DNA of 6,500 bases from Acidobacteriota bacterium. GTDB lineage: Bacteria; Acidobacteriota; Terriglobia; UBA7540. The stretch covers positions 1 to 6,500 of the forward strand of contig JAKASH010000175.1 of assembly GCA_021828225.1 (NCBI GenBank). Direction: 5' to 3'. A program made the translations under genes and the position numbers. Under the pieces are notes generated by a model, which saw only the letters and a program-made list of their open reading frames with translations, had not been told where the DNA came from and did no database searches. Positions 6,346 to 6,500 of this stretch are shown piece after piece. The number at the start of each line of letters is the position of its first letter. Position 1 is the stretch's first letter.

Positions 6346-6500
6346 TCAGGAAGCCGGTTCCTCCGCTACTGCAGTCCCAAATTCAACCTTGTAGACTTCG
6401 ACCAGGACGACCAGGATGCTGAAAAGAAAGGGACCCAGCACCACGCCCAGGAACCCAAAAACGCCGAGGCCGCCGATGATGCTGACGAATACCCAGAGAG
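6346..6500 (-). CDS. AI-2E family transporter (PF01594-like), C-terminal fragment
   Basis: The gene enters from the right edge; only the last 50 codons and the TGA (6346-6348) are present. The translation reads LWVFVSIIGGLGVFGFLG, then VVLGPFLFSILVVLVEVYK, then a polar tail ending EEPAS. A hydrophobic GGLxxFGxxGxxLGPxxxxxxxxxxxxY pattern near the C-terminus is the hallmark end of the AI-2E exporter/PerM-like family of membrane proteins. Members include the E. coli TqsA autoinducer-2 exporter and Na+(Li+)/H+ antiporters, so the substrate cannot be named. The stop is 95 bases from the stop of the convergent MFS gene. The family is likely from the motif, but only the tail is visible. Confidence 0.8.
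   Translation of the reverse strand, partial: LWVFVSIIGGLGVFGFLGVVLGPFLFSILVVLVEVYKVEFGTAVAEEPAS

Overview
The window looks like bacterial chromosomal DNA of moderate G+C content, with an ordinary housekeeping and metabolic gene set and no sign of phage, transposon, CRISPR or defence genes. The taxon cannot be fixed from the sequence. The proton-translocating transhydrogenase is encoded by three genes (split alpha subunit), an arrangement known from Rhodospirillum and Thermus and found in several other phyla. The first gene joins a D,D-carboxypeptidase to a C-terminal SPOR domain in a style I associate with Alphaproteobacteria. The loose packing, with two intergenic stretches of 570 and 744 bases, would also fit an acidobacterium. 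Either guess is inference.

Layout from left to right. (1) Bases 2-739, plus strand: the 3' part of a penicillin-binding-protein-type D-Ala-D-Ala carboxypeptidase (peptidase S11) with a SPOR domain; its N-terminus with the catalytic SxxK is outside the window. (2) Bases 740-1309: no convincing gene. (3) Bases 1310-4261, minus strand: the pntAA-pntAB-pntB operon for the membrane-bound Re/Si-specific NAD(P)+ transhydrogenase. pntAA and pntAB are separated by a 79-base spacer with two small stem-loops and a strong Shine-Dalgarno. pntAB and pntB overlap by four bases (ATGA). (4) Bases 4262-5005: a 744-base divergent intergenic region. Its pnt-proximal half carries a perfect TGTGA-N6-TCACA palindrome of the Crp/Fnr type and a second 10-bp palindrome. 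Its other half carries a series of short inverted repeats. (5) Bases 5006-6250, plus strand: a 414-residue MFS transporter resembling the monocarboxylate/oxalate-formate (MCT/OFA-like) group. (6) Bases 6346-6500, minus strand: the last 50 residues of a protein with the C-terminal signature of AI-2E-family (PF01594) membrane proteins, convergent with the MFS gene.

The three pnt products form one enzyme: PntAA binds NAD(H), PntAB and the N-terminal part of PntB make the proton channel, and the C-terminal part of PntB binds NADP(H). The complex uses the proton gradient to reduce NADP+ with NADH. No other pair of genes here has an evident functional link. The most informative unexplained signal is the Crp/Fnr-type operator upstream of pntAA, which suggests transhydrogenase expression is tied to a redox, oxygen or cyclic-nucleotide signal. 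I found no wholly new system.
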